A stretch of DNA of 64,000 nt. Source: Stenotrophomonas sp. VV52 (GTDB lineage: Bacteria; Pseudomonadota; Gammaproteobacteria; Xanthomonadales; Xanthomonadaceae). Below, one piece after another: positions 1-8,534 of this stretch. Both the position numbers and the translations under genes were made by a program. Numbering within the stretch: position 1 is the first letter of the stretch; each line of letters opens with the position of its first letter. Under the pieces are notes generated by a model, which did not search any database, was not told where the DNA came from, and saw only the letters and a program-made list of their open reading frames with translations. The stretch spans positions 186,001 through 250,000 of the forward strand of contig NZ_KZ622864.1 of assembly GCF_002893095.1 (NCBI RefSeq), written 5' to 3'.

Positions 1-1621
1 ACGCATCACGCCGGCCCAGGTGCCAGGCGAACTGCAGCGGCTGCACGAGGCCGTCGAGGCCGCCCGTGCCGAGATGCACGACCTGCGCCAGCGCCTGCAT
101 GGTGCGTTGAACCAGGAGGCGGGCGAGTTCCTCGACCTGCATGCGCTGCTGCTGGACGATCCCGAGCTGCTGTTCGGCCTGGATGAGCTGATCCGAAGTG
201 GCCCGTACAGCGCCGGCTATGCGCTGCGGGTGCAGCGCGATCGCCTGGCCAAGGTCTTCGATGGCATGGACGATGCCTATCTGAAAAGCCGGATGGACGA
301 CCTCGACCATGTGATCGGCCGCATCCACGCCTTCCTGCACAAGCGACCGCCCGACGTGAAGGGCCTGGCCGGGGAAATCCTGGTCTGCGACAACATCGCC
401 CCGTCCGAGCTGGCCCAGCTGCAGGCGCACGGCGTGGTCGGCATCGTCACCGCCGCCGGCAGTGCGCTGTCGCACAGCGCAATCCTCGCGCGCAGCCTGC
501 ACCTGCCGCTGATCGTCAACGTGCCCAATGCGCTGCAGAAGATCGCCGACGGCGACGTGCTCGGCATCGACGGCAGTACCGGACAGATCACGGTCAACCC
601 GCTGCCGCTGGACCTGCGCGACTACCGCGCGCGACTGCGCGAGCAGGCCCGCGAGCAGCGCGAACTCGGCCGCCTGCGCAGCAAGCCCAGCCGCACCCGC
701 GACAACGTCACCATCGCGCTGCTGGCCAATGCCGAGTCGCGCGAGGACGTCACCGAGGCGCACGCGCTGGGCGCGCACGGGCTGGGCCTGTACCGCACCG
801 AGTTCCTGTTCCTGCAGCGCGACGAGCTGCCCGACGAACAGGAACAGTTCGAAACCTACCGCGACGCCGCGCTCGGCATGAGCGGGCGGCCGGTGACCAT
901 CCGCACCCTGGACCTGGGCGCGGACAAGGCCGACCGCACCGGCCTGACCCTGAGCAATGAGGAAAACCCGGCGCTGGGCCTGCGCGGGATCCGTCTTTCG
1001 CTGGCCCGGCCCAAAGTCGCCGATACCCAGCTGCGCGCGATCCTGCGCGCCTCGGCCTACGGCAAGCTGCGCATCCTGCTGCCGATGGTCAGCACCCGCG
1101 AGGAAATACGGGCGGTTCGCCGGCGCCTGGCCAAGCAGGCCGAGCTGCTGCGTGCCGAGGGCCACGAAGTAGCCGAGCACATTCCGTTCGGCGCCATGAT
1201 CGAAGTGCCAGCCGCGGCAATCGCGCTGGAGAGTTTCATCGACCTGGTCGACTTCCTGTCGGTGGGGACCAATGACCTGGTGCAGTACCTGCTGGCCGCC
1301 GACCGCAACAACGAAGCGGTCGGCGAGCTGTATTCGCCGCTGCACCCGGCGGTGCTGCGCCTGCTCGCGCACATCCTGCGGGTGGGCCGCGAGCACGACG
1401 TGCCGGTGGCGGTCTGCGGCGAGATCGCCGGCGACCCGCGCATGACCCGCCTGCTGCTGGCGTTGGGCCTCACCGAGTTCAGCCTGCACCCAGGCACCCT
1501 GCTGGAAGTGCGCCGCGCGGTGCGCGACAGCGACCTCGGCGAACTGCAGGCCGCCGCGCCGAAACTGTTGGCCGCCCGTGACCGACGCAGCATAGAGCGC
1601 TGGATCGAAAGCAACCCGTAG
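1..1621 (+). CDS. ptsI: Phosphoenolpyruvate-protein phosphotransferase (PTS enzyme I), 5' end missing
   Basis: Cytoplasmic enzyme I takes phosphate from PEP and passes it to HPr, the first step of the PTS. The frame is open from the first bases of the window, so the N-terminus lies outside; a GTG at 20 is only an internal codon. The phosphohistidine segment reads GSALSHSAIL (His codon 473-475), followed by the C-terminal PEP-binding barrel with LSVGTNDLVQY and the catalytic Cys in VCGEIAGD (codon 1415-1417). The stop codon TAG (1619-1621) is part of the GTAG head of a repeat. mgtE follows on the same strand, as in other Xanthomonadaceae. Confidence 0.96.
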   Translation, partial: RITPAQVPGELQRLHEAVEAARAEMHDLRQRLHGALNQEAGEFLDLHALLLDDPELLFGLDELIRSGPYSAGYALRVQRDRLAKVFDGMDDAYLKSRMDDLDHVIGRIHAFLHKRPPDVKGLAGEILVCDNIAPSELAQLQAHGVVGIVTAAGSALSHSAILARSLHLPLIVNVPNALQKIADGDVLGIDGSTGQITVNPLPLDLRDYRARLREQAREQRELGRLRSKPSRTRDNVTIALLANAESREDVTEAHALGAHGLGLYRTEFLFLQRDELPDEQEQFETYRDAALGMSGRPVTIRTLDLGADKADRTGLTLSNEENPALGLRGIRLSLARPKVADTQLRAILRASAYGKLRILLPMVSTREEIRAVRRRLAKQAELLRAEGHEVAEHIPFGAMIEVPAAAIALESFIDLVDFLSVGTNDLVQYLLAADRNNEAVGELYSPLHPAVLRLLAHILRVGREHDVPVAVCGEIAGDPRMTRLLLALGLTEFSLHPGTLLEVRRAVRDSDLGELQAAAPKLLAARDRRSIERWIESNP

Positions 1622-1687
1622 TGCCGGCCGGCGGCCGGCTCCTCGTGCTGCCTGCATCGTGCAGAGCCGGCCAGCGGCCGGCACTAC
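1618..1687. repeat. Inverted pair of GTAG palindromes (SMAG/REP-like)
   Basis: Two 22-bp units face each other: forward 1618-1639 and reverse 1666-1687. Each is GTAG, one base, then a 7-bp GCCGGCC-type stem closed by a 3-base loop. The forward unit overlaps the ptsI stop codon. Between them is 26 bp of unrelated sequence. Confidence 0.9.
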
Positions 1688-1743
1688 GTCCCTACCGATT
1701 TGTCATCCATCCAAGCGATAATGACGCGGTGACCACCCCTCTT

Positions 1744-1774
1744 GCCGCATCCTGTACGGGATAGCGGCCTTTTT
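1744..1774 (+). terminator. Intrinsic-terminator-like hairpin in the mgtE leader
   Basis: GCCGC (1744-1748) pairs with GCGGC (1764-1768), extended inward by ATCC/GGAT with one bulge, and is followed by C and TTTTT (1770-1774). The mgtE start is only 20 bp further on, so this either terminates ptsI transcription or attenuates mgtE. Confidence 0.55.
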
Positions 1775-1794
1775 GATTTCCGCGGGAGCTGTGC

Positions 1795-3156
1795 ATGGCC
1801 GAAGCCGTACGCCACGACAAGACGGCGCGCCAATTGCGTCTGTTGTCCGATGCACTGGACAGCGGGCGGCTTGGGCCGGTGCGCCGCCTGGTCAACACGC
1901 TGGCGCCGGCCGAGATCGGCAACCTGCTGGAGTCGCTGCCGCCCGGCAAGCGCGAGGTGGTGTGGGGCCTGGTCGACCCGGAAGACGACGGTGAAGTGCT
2001 TGTCCACGTCGGCGAGGAAGTACGCGAAAGCCTGCTGGCCGACATGGACCCGGACGAGATCATCGCTGCGGTCGAAGACCTGGACATCGACGACCTGGCC
2101 GACCTGGTCGAAGACCTGCCGGACACGGTCATCGACGAAGTGCTCAAGTCGATGGACCGCGAGAACCGCGAACGGCTCGAGCAGGTGCTGTCCTATCCCG
2201 AGGACAGCGCCGGCCGCCTGATGAATCCGGACGTGGTGACCGTGCGCGCCGACGTCAACGTCGACGTGGTGCTGCGCTACCTGCGCCTGCGCGGCGAGCT
2301 GCCCGACCACACCGACCACCTGTTCGTGGTCAGCCGCCGTCACCAGTACCTGGGCCGGCTGTCGCTCGCGTCGCTGGTGACCCACGAAGACAGCACCCCG
2401 ATCAACCGCCTGATCGACGACGAGCAACCGGCCATCGACGTGGGCGAAAGCGCCGACGAAGTGGCCCGGCAGTTCTCCGACCATGACTGGGTGTCGGCGC
2501 CGGTGGTCGACGACAACAACATCCTGCTCGGCCGCATCACCATCGATGACGTGGTCGACATCATCCGTTCGCAGGCGGAGCACCAGGCGTTGGGCGCGGC
2601 CGGCCTGGACGAAGAAGAAGACCTGTTCTCACCGATCAAGCGTGCCGTGCGCGGCCGCGTGGTGTGGCTGGGCATCAACCTGTGTACCGCGTTCCTGGCG
2701 GCCACGGTGATCGGCCAGTTCGAGCTGACCCTGCAGAAAGTCGTAGCGCTGGCGGTGCTGATGCCGATCGTCGCCGGCGTGGGCGGCAACGCGGCGGTGC
2801 AGGTGCTGACCCTGATGGTGCGCGGCATCGCGCTCGGCCAGGTCGGCCAGAGCAACGCGCGCATCCTGCTGTGGAAGGAATCGCGGGTCGCGTTGATCAA
2901 CGGCACCCTGATCGGCACCGTGGTCGGCATCATCGCCTTCCTGTGGTTCAACAGCTTCCTGCTGTCGCTGGTCATCACCCTGGCGCTGATCATCAACTTC
3001 TGCGCTGCGGCGCTGGCCGGCGTGCTGCTGCCGCTGCTGCTCAAGCGCATGAACGTGGATCCGGCCGTCGCCGGCACCGTGGTGGTCACTGCGGTCACCG
3101 ACGTAATGGGCTTCTTCAGCTTCCTGGGCCTGGCCACCCTGATCCTGCTGCACTGA
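1795..3156 (+). CDS. mgtE: Magnesium transporter MgtE
   Basis: Inner-membrane Mg2+ channel of 453 residues. An acidic helical MgtE_N domain occupies roughly residues 25-130, a CBS pair roughly 135-255, and the C-terminal 170 residues hold about five membrane helices. The pore signature PIVAGVGGNAAVQ and the segment VVTAVTDVMGFF, with the Asp that lines the ion path in this family, are intact. A GGAG Shine-Dalgarno sits 7 bases before the ATG. It follows ptsI and is separated from it by a repeat pair and a terminator-like hairpin, so it may have its own regulation. Confidence 0.95.
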   Translation: MAEAVRHDKTARQLRLLSDALDSGRLGPVRRLVNTLAPAEIGNLLESLPPGKREVVWGLVDPEDDGEVLVHVGEEVRESLLADMDPDEIIAAVEDLDIDDLADLVEDLPDTVIDEVLKSMDRENRERLEQVLSYPEDSAGRLMNPDVVTVRADVNVDVVLRYLRLRGELPDHTDHLFVVSRRHQYLGRLSLASLVTHEDSTPINRLIDDEQPAIDVGESADEVARQFSDHDWVSAPVVDDNNILLGRITIDDVVDIIRSQAEHQALGAAGLDEEEDLFSPIKRAVRGRVVWLGINLCTAFLAATVIGQFELTLQKVVALAVLMPIVAGVGGNAAVQVLTLMVRGIALGQVGQSNARILLWKESRVALINGTLIGTVVGIIAFLWFNSFLLSLVITLALIINFCAAALAGVLLPLLLKRMNVDPAVAGTVVVTAVTDVMGFFSFLGLATLILLH

Positions 3157-3167
3157 GCGGAGTTTGC

Positions 3168-3434
3168 ATGGCACTGACCCTCGACAATTACTTCGCCGCC
3201 GGCTGGCGCGACCAGCTGCATAGCTGCCCTGCCTGCGAATGGAAAGGCACTGCCCGCCAGATGTCGATGGAACTGCACGAAGACGAGGCGGAGTTCGATT
3301 GCCCGGTGTGCGAGAACCCGATCCTGCTGGTGGTGCATCCCAGCCTGGCCCAGGTGCAGGCCGCAGCGGCCGATGGCCACCCCGAGGCGATTGAACAGCT
3401 CGAGATCCTGGCGTCGGTCCCACGCCCCGACTGA
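3168..3434 (+). CDS. Small zinc-ribbon-like protein, 88 aa
   Basis: Unassigned small protein starting at ATG 3168, 11 bases after the mgtE stop. Two CxxC knuckles (Cys20/23 in CPAC and Cys45/48 in CPVC) are 21 residues apart, the usual layout of a zinc ribbon. The C-terminal half is helical and Ala-rich. There is no signal peptide or membrane segment, so it should be cytoplasmic. It probably shares a transcript with mgtE. Function unknown; nucleic acid or protein binding is only an inference from the fold. Confidence 0.8.
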   Translation: MALTLDNYFAAGWRDQLHSCPACEWKGTARQMSMELHEDEAEFDCPVCENPILLVVHPSLAQVQAAAADGHPEAIEQLEILASVPRPD

Positions 3435-3501
3435 TGCACTGCAAGATGCCGACCGGCCCACGCGCGCCTAGACTGAAAACGATTCCAGTCGAGGACAGGC
3501 A

Positions 3502-4302
3502 ATGGCACGAAGGGCGAGTGGGTGGTGGTGGGCGATGCTGGCATTGTTCGTGTTGAGCGCTTGTGCGTCGACCCGGGCCGTGGACAAGGGCCACTTCGTG
3601 GAGCGCTCGGTCACAGTCGAGGGGCATAGCTCGCGCTACCAGGTGTTCGTTCCCGCCAACGCGGACGCGCAGCGCGGGGCCTTGCCGGTGGTGCTGTTCC
3701 TGCACGGTTCGGGTGAACGCGGCAGCGACGGCGTCAAGCAGACCGAGGCCGGCCTGGGCCCGCACCTGCGCAGCCACGCCCGCGACTTCCCCGCCCTGGT
3801 GGTACTGCCGCAGGTGCCGGGGGACGAAGAGTGGTCGGGCATCAACAACCGCATCGCGCTTGCCGCGCTGGACGCGACCATCGCAGAATTCGGCGCCGAT
3901 CCGCAGCGCCAGTACCTGACCGGCATGTCGATGGGCGGCTACGGCAGCTGGAACATCGCCTTGGACCACCCCACCCGCTTCGCCGCGATCGTACCGGTCT
4001 GCGGGGCAGTGCTCGCGCCGCGTGCGGTACGCGCGACGTTGCTGGTCGAATCGGTGGCCGGTAAGGCCGATCCGTATGCCGCCATGGCCTCACAGCTCAA
4101 GGCGACCCCGATCTGGATGTTCCATGGCGCGAAAGACGACGTGGTGCTGCCCGAAGACGACAGGCGACTGAAGGCGGCATTCGACCAGGCCGGTGCCGCC
4201 GACGTGCGCTACACCGAGTACCCGCAGGGCAACCACAACGCGTGGGACGCGACGTACGCGGATGCGGCGATGTGGAAATGGCTGTTCGCGCAGCGGCGGT
4301 AG
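3502..4302 (+). CDS. Lipoprotein alpha/beta hydrolase (PHB-depolymerase/esterase-like)
   Basis: Exported hydrolase of 266 residues. The N-terminal hydrophobic stretch ends in the lipobox LSAC (Cys21), predicting a lipid-anchored envelope protein. The mature part has the oxyanion segment FLHGSGERG, nucleophile elbow GMSMGG (Ser143), a likely Asp near residue 213 (GAKDDVVLPEDD) and a likely catalytic His near 244 (GNHNAWD). This matches dienelactone-hydrolase/LpqC-type esterases acting on polymers or acyl esters; the substrate is not known. The stop codon TAG is supplied by a GTAG repeat. Confidence 0.85.
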   Translation: MARRASGWWWAMLALFVLSACASTRAVDKGHFVERSVTVEGHSSRYQVFVPANADAQRGALPVVLFLHGSGERGSDGVKQTEAGLGPHLRSHARDFPALVVLPQVPGDEEWSGINNRIALAALDATIAEFGADPQRQYLTGMSMGGYGSWNIALDHPTRFAAIVPVCGAVLAPRAVRATLLVESVAGKADPYAAMASQLKATPIWMFHGAKDDVVLPEDDRRLKAAFDQAGAADVRYTEYPQGNHNAWDATYADAAMWKWLFAQRR

Positions 4303-4411
4303 TGCCGGCCGCCGGCCGGCTCCACGAAGTGCATGCCCCCCCGTAGTGCCGGCCGCTGGCCGGCTCCTCGCAATCCAACCTCGGGAAGAGCCGGCCGGCG
4401 GCCGGCACTAC
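4299..4411. repeat. Cluster of three GTAG palindromes upstream of the RAYT gene
   Basis: Units at 4299-4320 (+), 4343-4364 (+) and 4390-4411 (-), all with the GCCGGCC stem type. The first overlaps the stop codon of the preceding esterase gene. The last two face each other in the arrangement expected of a REP doublet. Confidence 0.9.
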
Positions 4412-4491
4412 GGTCCATGTAGCCATCGGACTACGTCCCTTCGGCAGAAATCCCGCTGACACAGAGCATCTGGTGCATCCCAAGATGCTGC

Positions 4492-4947
4492 ATGAGCTCC
4501 TCAAAACTACGCCGCGGACGGATATCGCTCATTGGGCACACCTACGTCCTGACCACCGTTTGCTGCGGACGCCGCCCTTGGTTCGACGACCCTGCATCCG
4601 CCGCCATTGTCATGAACGCCCTGCATGATCTTAGCGACCGCGGCTACGTCAGCTCGCTCGCATGGGTCGTCATGCCCGATCACGTCCACTGGATGTTCGA
4701 GCTCTGCAACGAACCCCTGTGCAATGTTGCCCGCAGATTCAAATCGTCAACGGGCTTGGCGCTGAACCGTATGCATCGACGCGGCGGCGCATTCTGGCAA
4801 TCCGGCTACCACGACCACGCCCTTCGCTCTGACCGTTCGCTCCGCGACCATGTCATGTACATCCTGGGTAACCCCGTCCGCGCCGGCATCACCGGGAAAC
4901 TGGGCAAATACCCCCACGCATGGTGCAAATGGCCCTTCGACCCGTAG
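4492..4947 (+). CDS. REP-associated tyrosine transposase (RAYT, Y1/HUH family)
   Basis: Single-strand DNA transposase of 151 residues. It has the HUH metal-binding motif as HVH (His64, His66 in MPDHVHW) and the catalytic tyrosine Tyr123 in MYILGNPVRAG, both typical of IS200/IS605-related RAYT proteins. No IS ends surround it. Instead, GTAG palindromes of the kind these enzymes bind and cut lie on both sides (4299-4411 and 4944-5008). The stop codon TAG belongs to the downstream repeat. All catalytic residues are present, so it is likely active and a candidate for spreading the repeats seen across the window. Confidence 0.93.
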   Translation: MSSSKLRRGRISLIGHTYVLTTVCCGRRPWFDDPASAAIVMNALHDLSDRGYVSSLAWVVMPDHVHWMFELCNEPLCNVARRFKSSTGLALNRMHRRGGAFWQSGYHDHALRSDRSLRDHVMYILGNPVRAGITGKLGKYPHAWCKWPFDP

Positions 4948-5008
4948 TGCCGGCCGCCGGCCGGCTCCTCACAATACCCGCCCCCCGTAGTGCCGGCCGC
5001 TGGCCGGC
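4944..5008 (+). repeat. Two direct GTAG palindromes after the RAYT gene
   Basis: Forward units at 4944-4965 and 4987-5008, GCCGGCC stem type. The GTAG of the first contains the RAYT stop codon. The following 140 bp up to the next gene are less GC-rich and show no further feature. Confidence 0.9.
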
Positions 5009-5148
5009 TCAACAGCCACTGTACAGCCCTACCTTAAGCCAGGCATTTCCCCATCCCTCAAAACGGCATCGTCCGATTTCCCCGCTAGAGGGACAGCGAT
5101 AGGTTAGTTGCGATCAGCGCTGATCCACTTTCCCATCGAGAAATTCCT

Positions 5149-5448
5149 ATGAAAACCGCAATCACAGCTGTCGTTCTGTTGCTTTGCCTCGCTTCCTCCG
5201 CTGCGTACGCCGCTCCTGAAACTGACGTAGTAACCACGAAACGCATCCTCGAACAAGAACAGCAGTCCATCGATGTTGCTTCAGCAGTCATCCGCTCCCG
5301 GCACGAGCTCAACCAGTTCCTCACCGCCAACACTGCCGTGCCACGCGGGGCAGCGTCTGCCCCTCGTCCTGCGAGCCGTTTTGACTTCTCGAACGAGGTT
5401 CAGCACGCCCCGCTGGGGCGTGTTTTTGAGGACTGCAACCGTGCCTAA
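5149..5448 (+). CDS. Small exported protein of unknown function, 99 aa
   Basis: Not recognised. Residues 1-22 form a clear Sec signal peptide (Lys-3 n-region, Leu/Val core, likely cut after AYA). The mature part is about 77 residues, mostly charged and helical at first, with a Pro/Ala/Arg-rich stretch and one Cys near the C-terminus. Its last 8 bases overlap the start of the next gene, which predicts translational coupling. Base composition is less GC-rich than the flanking housekeeping genes, which together with the neighbouring RAYT suggests a lineage-specific insertion. Confidence 0.65.
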   Translation: MKTAITAVVLLLCLASSAAYAAPETDVVTTKRILEQEQQSIDVASAVIRSRHELNQFLTANTAVPRGAASAPRPASRFDFSNEVQHAPLGRVFEDCNRA

Positions 5449-6355
5449 AGGATTACCAAGCTCATCGCTTTGCCTGATCGCATCGCTTCTCAGCTGCATG
5501 GCCCATGCACATAGCTCGGAGACGGACGTGGATAGGACTTCTGTCCAAGGATGTGCAGCAGTAAACCGAATCGCAGGCAGTGACGAAACCCGAAGCTTGG
5601 ACGCAATCGATATCCATGCACTGATCGCGCCCCAGGCACTCGCATGTTCAACTGAGATCACGACAAGGCGGAAGACCGCGACAATTGCTCAGCGTCGAGC
5701 CCAATTGAAAGCATTGGATACGCTCTCCTTCTACGCCAATGCAACCTCCCAGAATCTTCCGCTTCCAGTAGTTGCCTTGGCGGAATCCGTTGTCGCCGAC
5801 ATGAATGAGGCAGCGATTGACCCCGAAGCAGCGAATCTTCTGGAGGAACTGCACGCAGAGAACCGCTCGTCTGAATGGCTTGGCCGCATGCAGCTGACCG
5901 ATGAAGTCCAGGCGTCAGAGGAGCCTGTATCGCCGTCTGGAGTGGTGACCACGCTGGTGCTGATCAACGGCCGCCTACGCTCTCGACGCCTGGATCTCGC
6001 TACCGTGGACATGGTCGTCGTTGCGGGATGCCACGTCGCCCAACGGGCTGCAGAAAAGCTGAAGGAGGATCCGAAGGTTCAGCGACTGCTGGCTGGGAGG
6101 CGAGTCGTGTGGATGCAGCCGGCGGGCCGCACTCTGGAGCTGGACGAACTGGAACAGTGGAACGCAAAATTTCCCGCGACGCCAATGCATGTCGCGCTAC
6201 GCAACTCGCAATGGGTCGGAATGGATCTGACTGCGCTGCCTACCTTTCATGTAATGAAAGACGGGAAGGTGGTCGCGTCGCATCGCGGCTGGTCGCGCGA
6301 CGGTGCGACGCCGGGGGACTTGCTGAGGATGTTGAAGAGACATCGCAGGCGTTGA
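5441..6355 (+). CDS. Putative exported thioredoxin-fold protein
   Basis: Protein of 304 residues. The frame is open further upstream, but GTG 5441 is preferred: it has GAGG 9 bases upstream, overlaps the previous gene's stop, and gives a signal-peptide-like N-terminus. The C-terminal 120 residues resemble a thioredoxin fold: a strand ending VVVAGCHVAQ, where the usual CxxC is CxxA, and LPTFHVMKDGKVV, matching the cis-Pro segment. The middle part (about 60-160) is helical. With only one active-site-like Cys, ordinary disulfide exchange is doubtful. No family assigned. Confidence 0.6.
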   Translation: MPKGLPSSSLCLIASLLSCMAHAHSSETDVDRTSVQGCAAVNRIAGSDETRSLDAIDIHALIAPQALACSTEITTRRKTATIAQRRAQLKALDTLSFYANATSQNLPLPVVALAESVVADMNEAAIDPEAANLLEELHAENRSSEWLGRMQLTDEVQASEEPVSPSGVVTTLVLINGRLRSRRLDLATVDMVVVAGCHVAQRAAEKLKEDPKVQRLLAGRRVVWMQPAGRTLELDELEQWNAKFPATPMHVALRNSQWVGMDLTALPTFHVMKDGKVVASHRGWSRDGATPGDLLRMLKRHRRR

Positions 6356-6384
6356 GGTTCGCTTGCTGGCAGGCACCGCTTGGA

Positions 6385-6406
6385 GCCGGCCAGCGGCCGG
6401 CACTAC
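6385..6406 (-). repeat. Single GTAG palindrome between convergent genes
   Basis: One reverse-oriented 22-bp unit (GCCGGCC stem, AGC loop, ending CACTAC) lies between the 3' ends of the thioredoxin-like gene and pyrB. Confidence 0.88.
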
Positions 6407-6430
6407 AGCGGATTTCCCGTTACGTTGCGG

Positions 6431-7381
6431 TCAGGCCAGCAGGGTTTCCAGCACCGCCATCCGCACCGCGACGCCGTTCGCGACCTGGCGCAGCACCCAC
6501 GACTGCGGGCCGTCGGCCACTTCGTCGGTGACTTCCACGCCACGGTTGATCGGGCCCGGGTGCAGCACGGCGGCGTCCTGGCCGGCGCGCTTGAGGCGCG
6601 CGACGTTCAGGCCATACTCGGCGTGGTACTGCTCGATCGACGGCACCAGGCCTTCTTCCATGCGCTCGCGCTGCAGCCGCAGCATCATCAGCGCGTCGAC
6701 GCCTTCCAGCATCTGGTCGAAATCCTGGCCGACAATGCAGCCCTTCAGGGTCTCGTCGTCCGGCAGCAGCGACTGCGGGCCGCACACGCGGATTTCGCCC
6801 ACGCCCAGCGTACGCAGCGCATGCAGGTCGGTGCGGGCTACGCGCGAGTGCTTCACGTCGCCGACAATCATCACCTTCATCTTCGAAAAATCGCCGCCCT
6901 TGGCTTGGCGCAGGGTCAGCATGTCGAGCAGGCCCTGGGTGGGATGCGCGCTGCGACCATCGCCGGCGTTGATCAGCGCCGTGCCCTCGCCCGCCGCAGC
7001 GGCCAGCTCGGCCACCGCGCCGTCGTCCGGGTGCCGCACCACGAAGCCGCGCACGCCCATGGCTTCCAGGTTCTTCAGCGTGTCGCAGGCCGTTTCACCC
7101 TTGCGCGTGGACGAGGTGGACGCGTCGAAGTTCAGCACGTCCGCGCCCAGCCGCTGCGCGGCCAGCTGGAACGAGCTGCGGGTGCGGGTGGACGGCTCGA
7201 AGAACAGCGTGCACACCGCCGAACCGGCCAGCACATGGCGCTTGTTGCCGACCCGACCCACCGCTGCGTCGCGGATCTGGCCGGCGCGGTCGAGCAGCTG
7301 CAGCAGGGTTTCGCGGGGCAGACCTTCCAGGGTCAGCAGGTGGCGCAGGCGTCCGTCGGAATCGAGTTGCGAGGCGGTCAT
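6431..7381 (-). CDS. pyrB: Aspartate carbamoyltransferase catalytic subunit
   Basis: Cytoplasmic enzyme of de novo pyrimidine synthesis, joining carbamoyl phosphate and aspartate to carbamoyl aspartate; 316 residues, normal for the family. The carbamoyl-phosphate loop STRTRSSF is near residue 64; HPTQGLLDM, the mobile SLLPDDETLKG loop and HPGPINRG follow in order. It is the last gene of yqgE-ruvX-pyrB, starting 17 bases after ruvX. No pyrI or pyrC-like partner follows: the downstream neighbour is convergent. Confidence 0.96.
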   Translation of the reverse strand: MTASQLDSDGRLRHLLTLEGLPRETLLQLLDRAGQIRDAAVGRVGNKRHVLAGSAVCTLFFEPSTRTRSSFQLAAQRLGADVLNFDASTSSTRKGETACDTLKNLEAMGVRGFVVRHPDDGAVAELAAAAGEGTALINAGDGRSAHPTQGLLDMLTLRQAKGGDFSKMKVMIVGDVKHSRVARTDLHALRTLGVGEIRVCGPQSLLPDDETLKGCIVGQDFDQMLEGVDALMMLRLQRERMEEGLVPSIEQYHAEYGLNVARLKRAGQDAAVLHPGPINRGVEVTDEVADGPQSWVLRQVANGVAVRMAVLETLLA

Positions 7382-7398
7382 GGCTAGGGTCTGGGGGG

Positions 7399-7866
7399 TC
7401 AGGAAACGGGGGTGGCGTCGTCGGGCGAAGACAGCCAGCGTTCGATGATGACCGCGGCGGCCACCGCATCCAGCGTGGCCGCGTCGCGGCGACGCTTGCG
7501 GCCTTCGGCGCGCTCGACGGCGAACCGGCGCGCGGCTTCGACCGAGCTGGAACGCTCGTCGACCAGCACCACCGGCAGTTTGAATCGTTCCCGCAGCTGG
7601 CGGGCGAAGCCCTGCGCGCGCTTGCGGTTGGGCTGGTCCTGGCCGTCCAGGGTGAGCGGGTCGCCCACCACCAGACCATCAGGTCGCCATTCCTTGATCA
7701 GCCGCTCGACCGCGGCCCAGTCGGGCCCGTTGCCGTGCACGTCCACCACTGCAATGGCACGCGCATGGGTACCGAACGAACTGCCGATGGCCACGCCGAT
7801 CCGGCGCGAACCGACGTCGAAGCCGAGCACGGTGCCGTCGCGGCGGATGGTGGCCGGCTCAGACAT
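7399..7866 (-). CDS. ruvX: Putative Holliday junction resolvase RuvX (YqgF)
   Basis: RNase H-fold nuclease of 155 residues implicated in pre-16S rRNA end processing and in Holliday junction resolution. The first catalytic Asp is in [15 protein letters not shown] and the conserved [12 protein letters not shown] segment lies in the middle; a basic [15 protein letters not shown] helix is near the end. Its start overlaps the end of yqgE by 8 bases, the usual gene pair in gammaproteobacteria, and pyrB follows. Confidence 0.94.
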   Translation of the reverse strand: MSEPATIRRDGTVLGFDVGSRRIGVAIGSSFGTHARAIAVVDVHGNGPDWAAVERLIKEWRPDGLVVGDPLTLDGQDQPNRKRAQGFARQLRERFKLPVVLVDERSSSVEAARRFAVERAEGRKRRRDAATLDAVAAAVIIERWLSSPDDATPVS

Positions 7867-8425
7867 GGCCGCTGTAGTCGGTGTGGCGGAACAGGTCCAC
7901 GCCGATGCGCGACGCCGCGCCCTGCCAGCGCTGCTCCAGCGGGGTGTTGAACAGCAGCTCGGCGTCGGCCGGCACGGTCAGCCAGCTGTTGTCGGCGATC
8001 TCCGCTTCCAGCTGGCCTTCGGTCCAGCCGGCACAGCCCAGCGTGACCAGCGCATGGCGCGGGCCTTCGCCGCGGGCCATGGCTTCGAGGATGTCGCGCG
8101 AGGTGGTCAGGTACACGCCCTGGCCCACCTGCAGGCTGGAATCCCAGCCGCTGGCGTCGTCATGGATGACAAAGCCGCGCTCGGGATGGACCGGGCCGCC
8201 ATTGAGCACCACCTGGTCGCGCAGCACCCGATCGTCGGTCTGGATATCCATCTGTGCCAGCACATCGCCCAGCGTGTATTCGGACGGCTGGTTGACCAGC
8301 ACCCCCATGGCGCCGTTTTCGTCGTGCTGGCAGATCAACGCCACCGTGCGTGCAAAGGTGGGATCGGTCAGCGACGGCAGCGCGACCAGCAGGTGATGGG
8401 CAAGCGTAGTGGGCAGCGTGGACAT
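7859..8425 (-). CDS. YqgE/AlgH family protein (UPF0301)
   Basis: Cytoplasmic protein of 188 residues. Family hallmarks include the N-terminal [17 protein letters not shown], the [12 protein letters not shown] segment, [14 protein letters not shown] and the later [14 protein letters not shown]. The Pseudomonas homologue was named AlgH for an effect on alginate, but the biochemical role of the family is unsettled. It leads the yqgE-ruvX-pyrB operon; an 8-base overlap couples it to ruvX. Confidence 0.93.
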   Translation of the reverse strand: MSTLPTTLAHHLLVALPSLTDPTFARTVALICQHDENGAMGVLVNQPSEYTLGDVLAQMDIQTDDRVLRDQVVLNGGPVHPERGFVIHDDASGWDSSLQVGQGVYLTTSRDILEAMARGEGPRHALVTLGCAGWTEGQLEAEIADNSWLTVPADAELLFNTPLEQRWQGAASRIGVDLFRHTDYSGHV

Positions 8426-8534
8426 GTGGCCATTCTACCCGGTGCGCCCTGACACGGGCGTGAGCCACCACCCGCTGCGTGGACGGCGGTCGTAAACTTG
8501 GCTTCGAAGCGCCCCCTGCCGAAGAAGACTCCCC

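Noticed and set aside
1717..1722. GATAAT as -10 of an mgtE promoter
   Set aside because: No acceptable -35 stands 16-18 bases upstream; kept only as a possibility.
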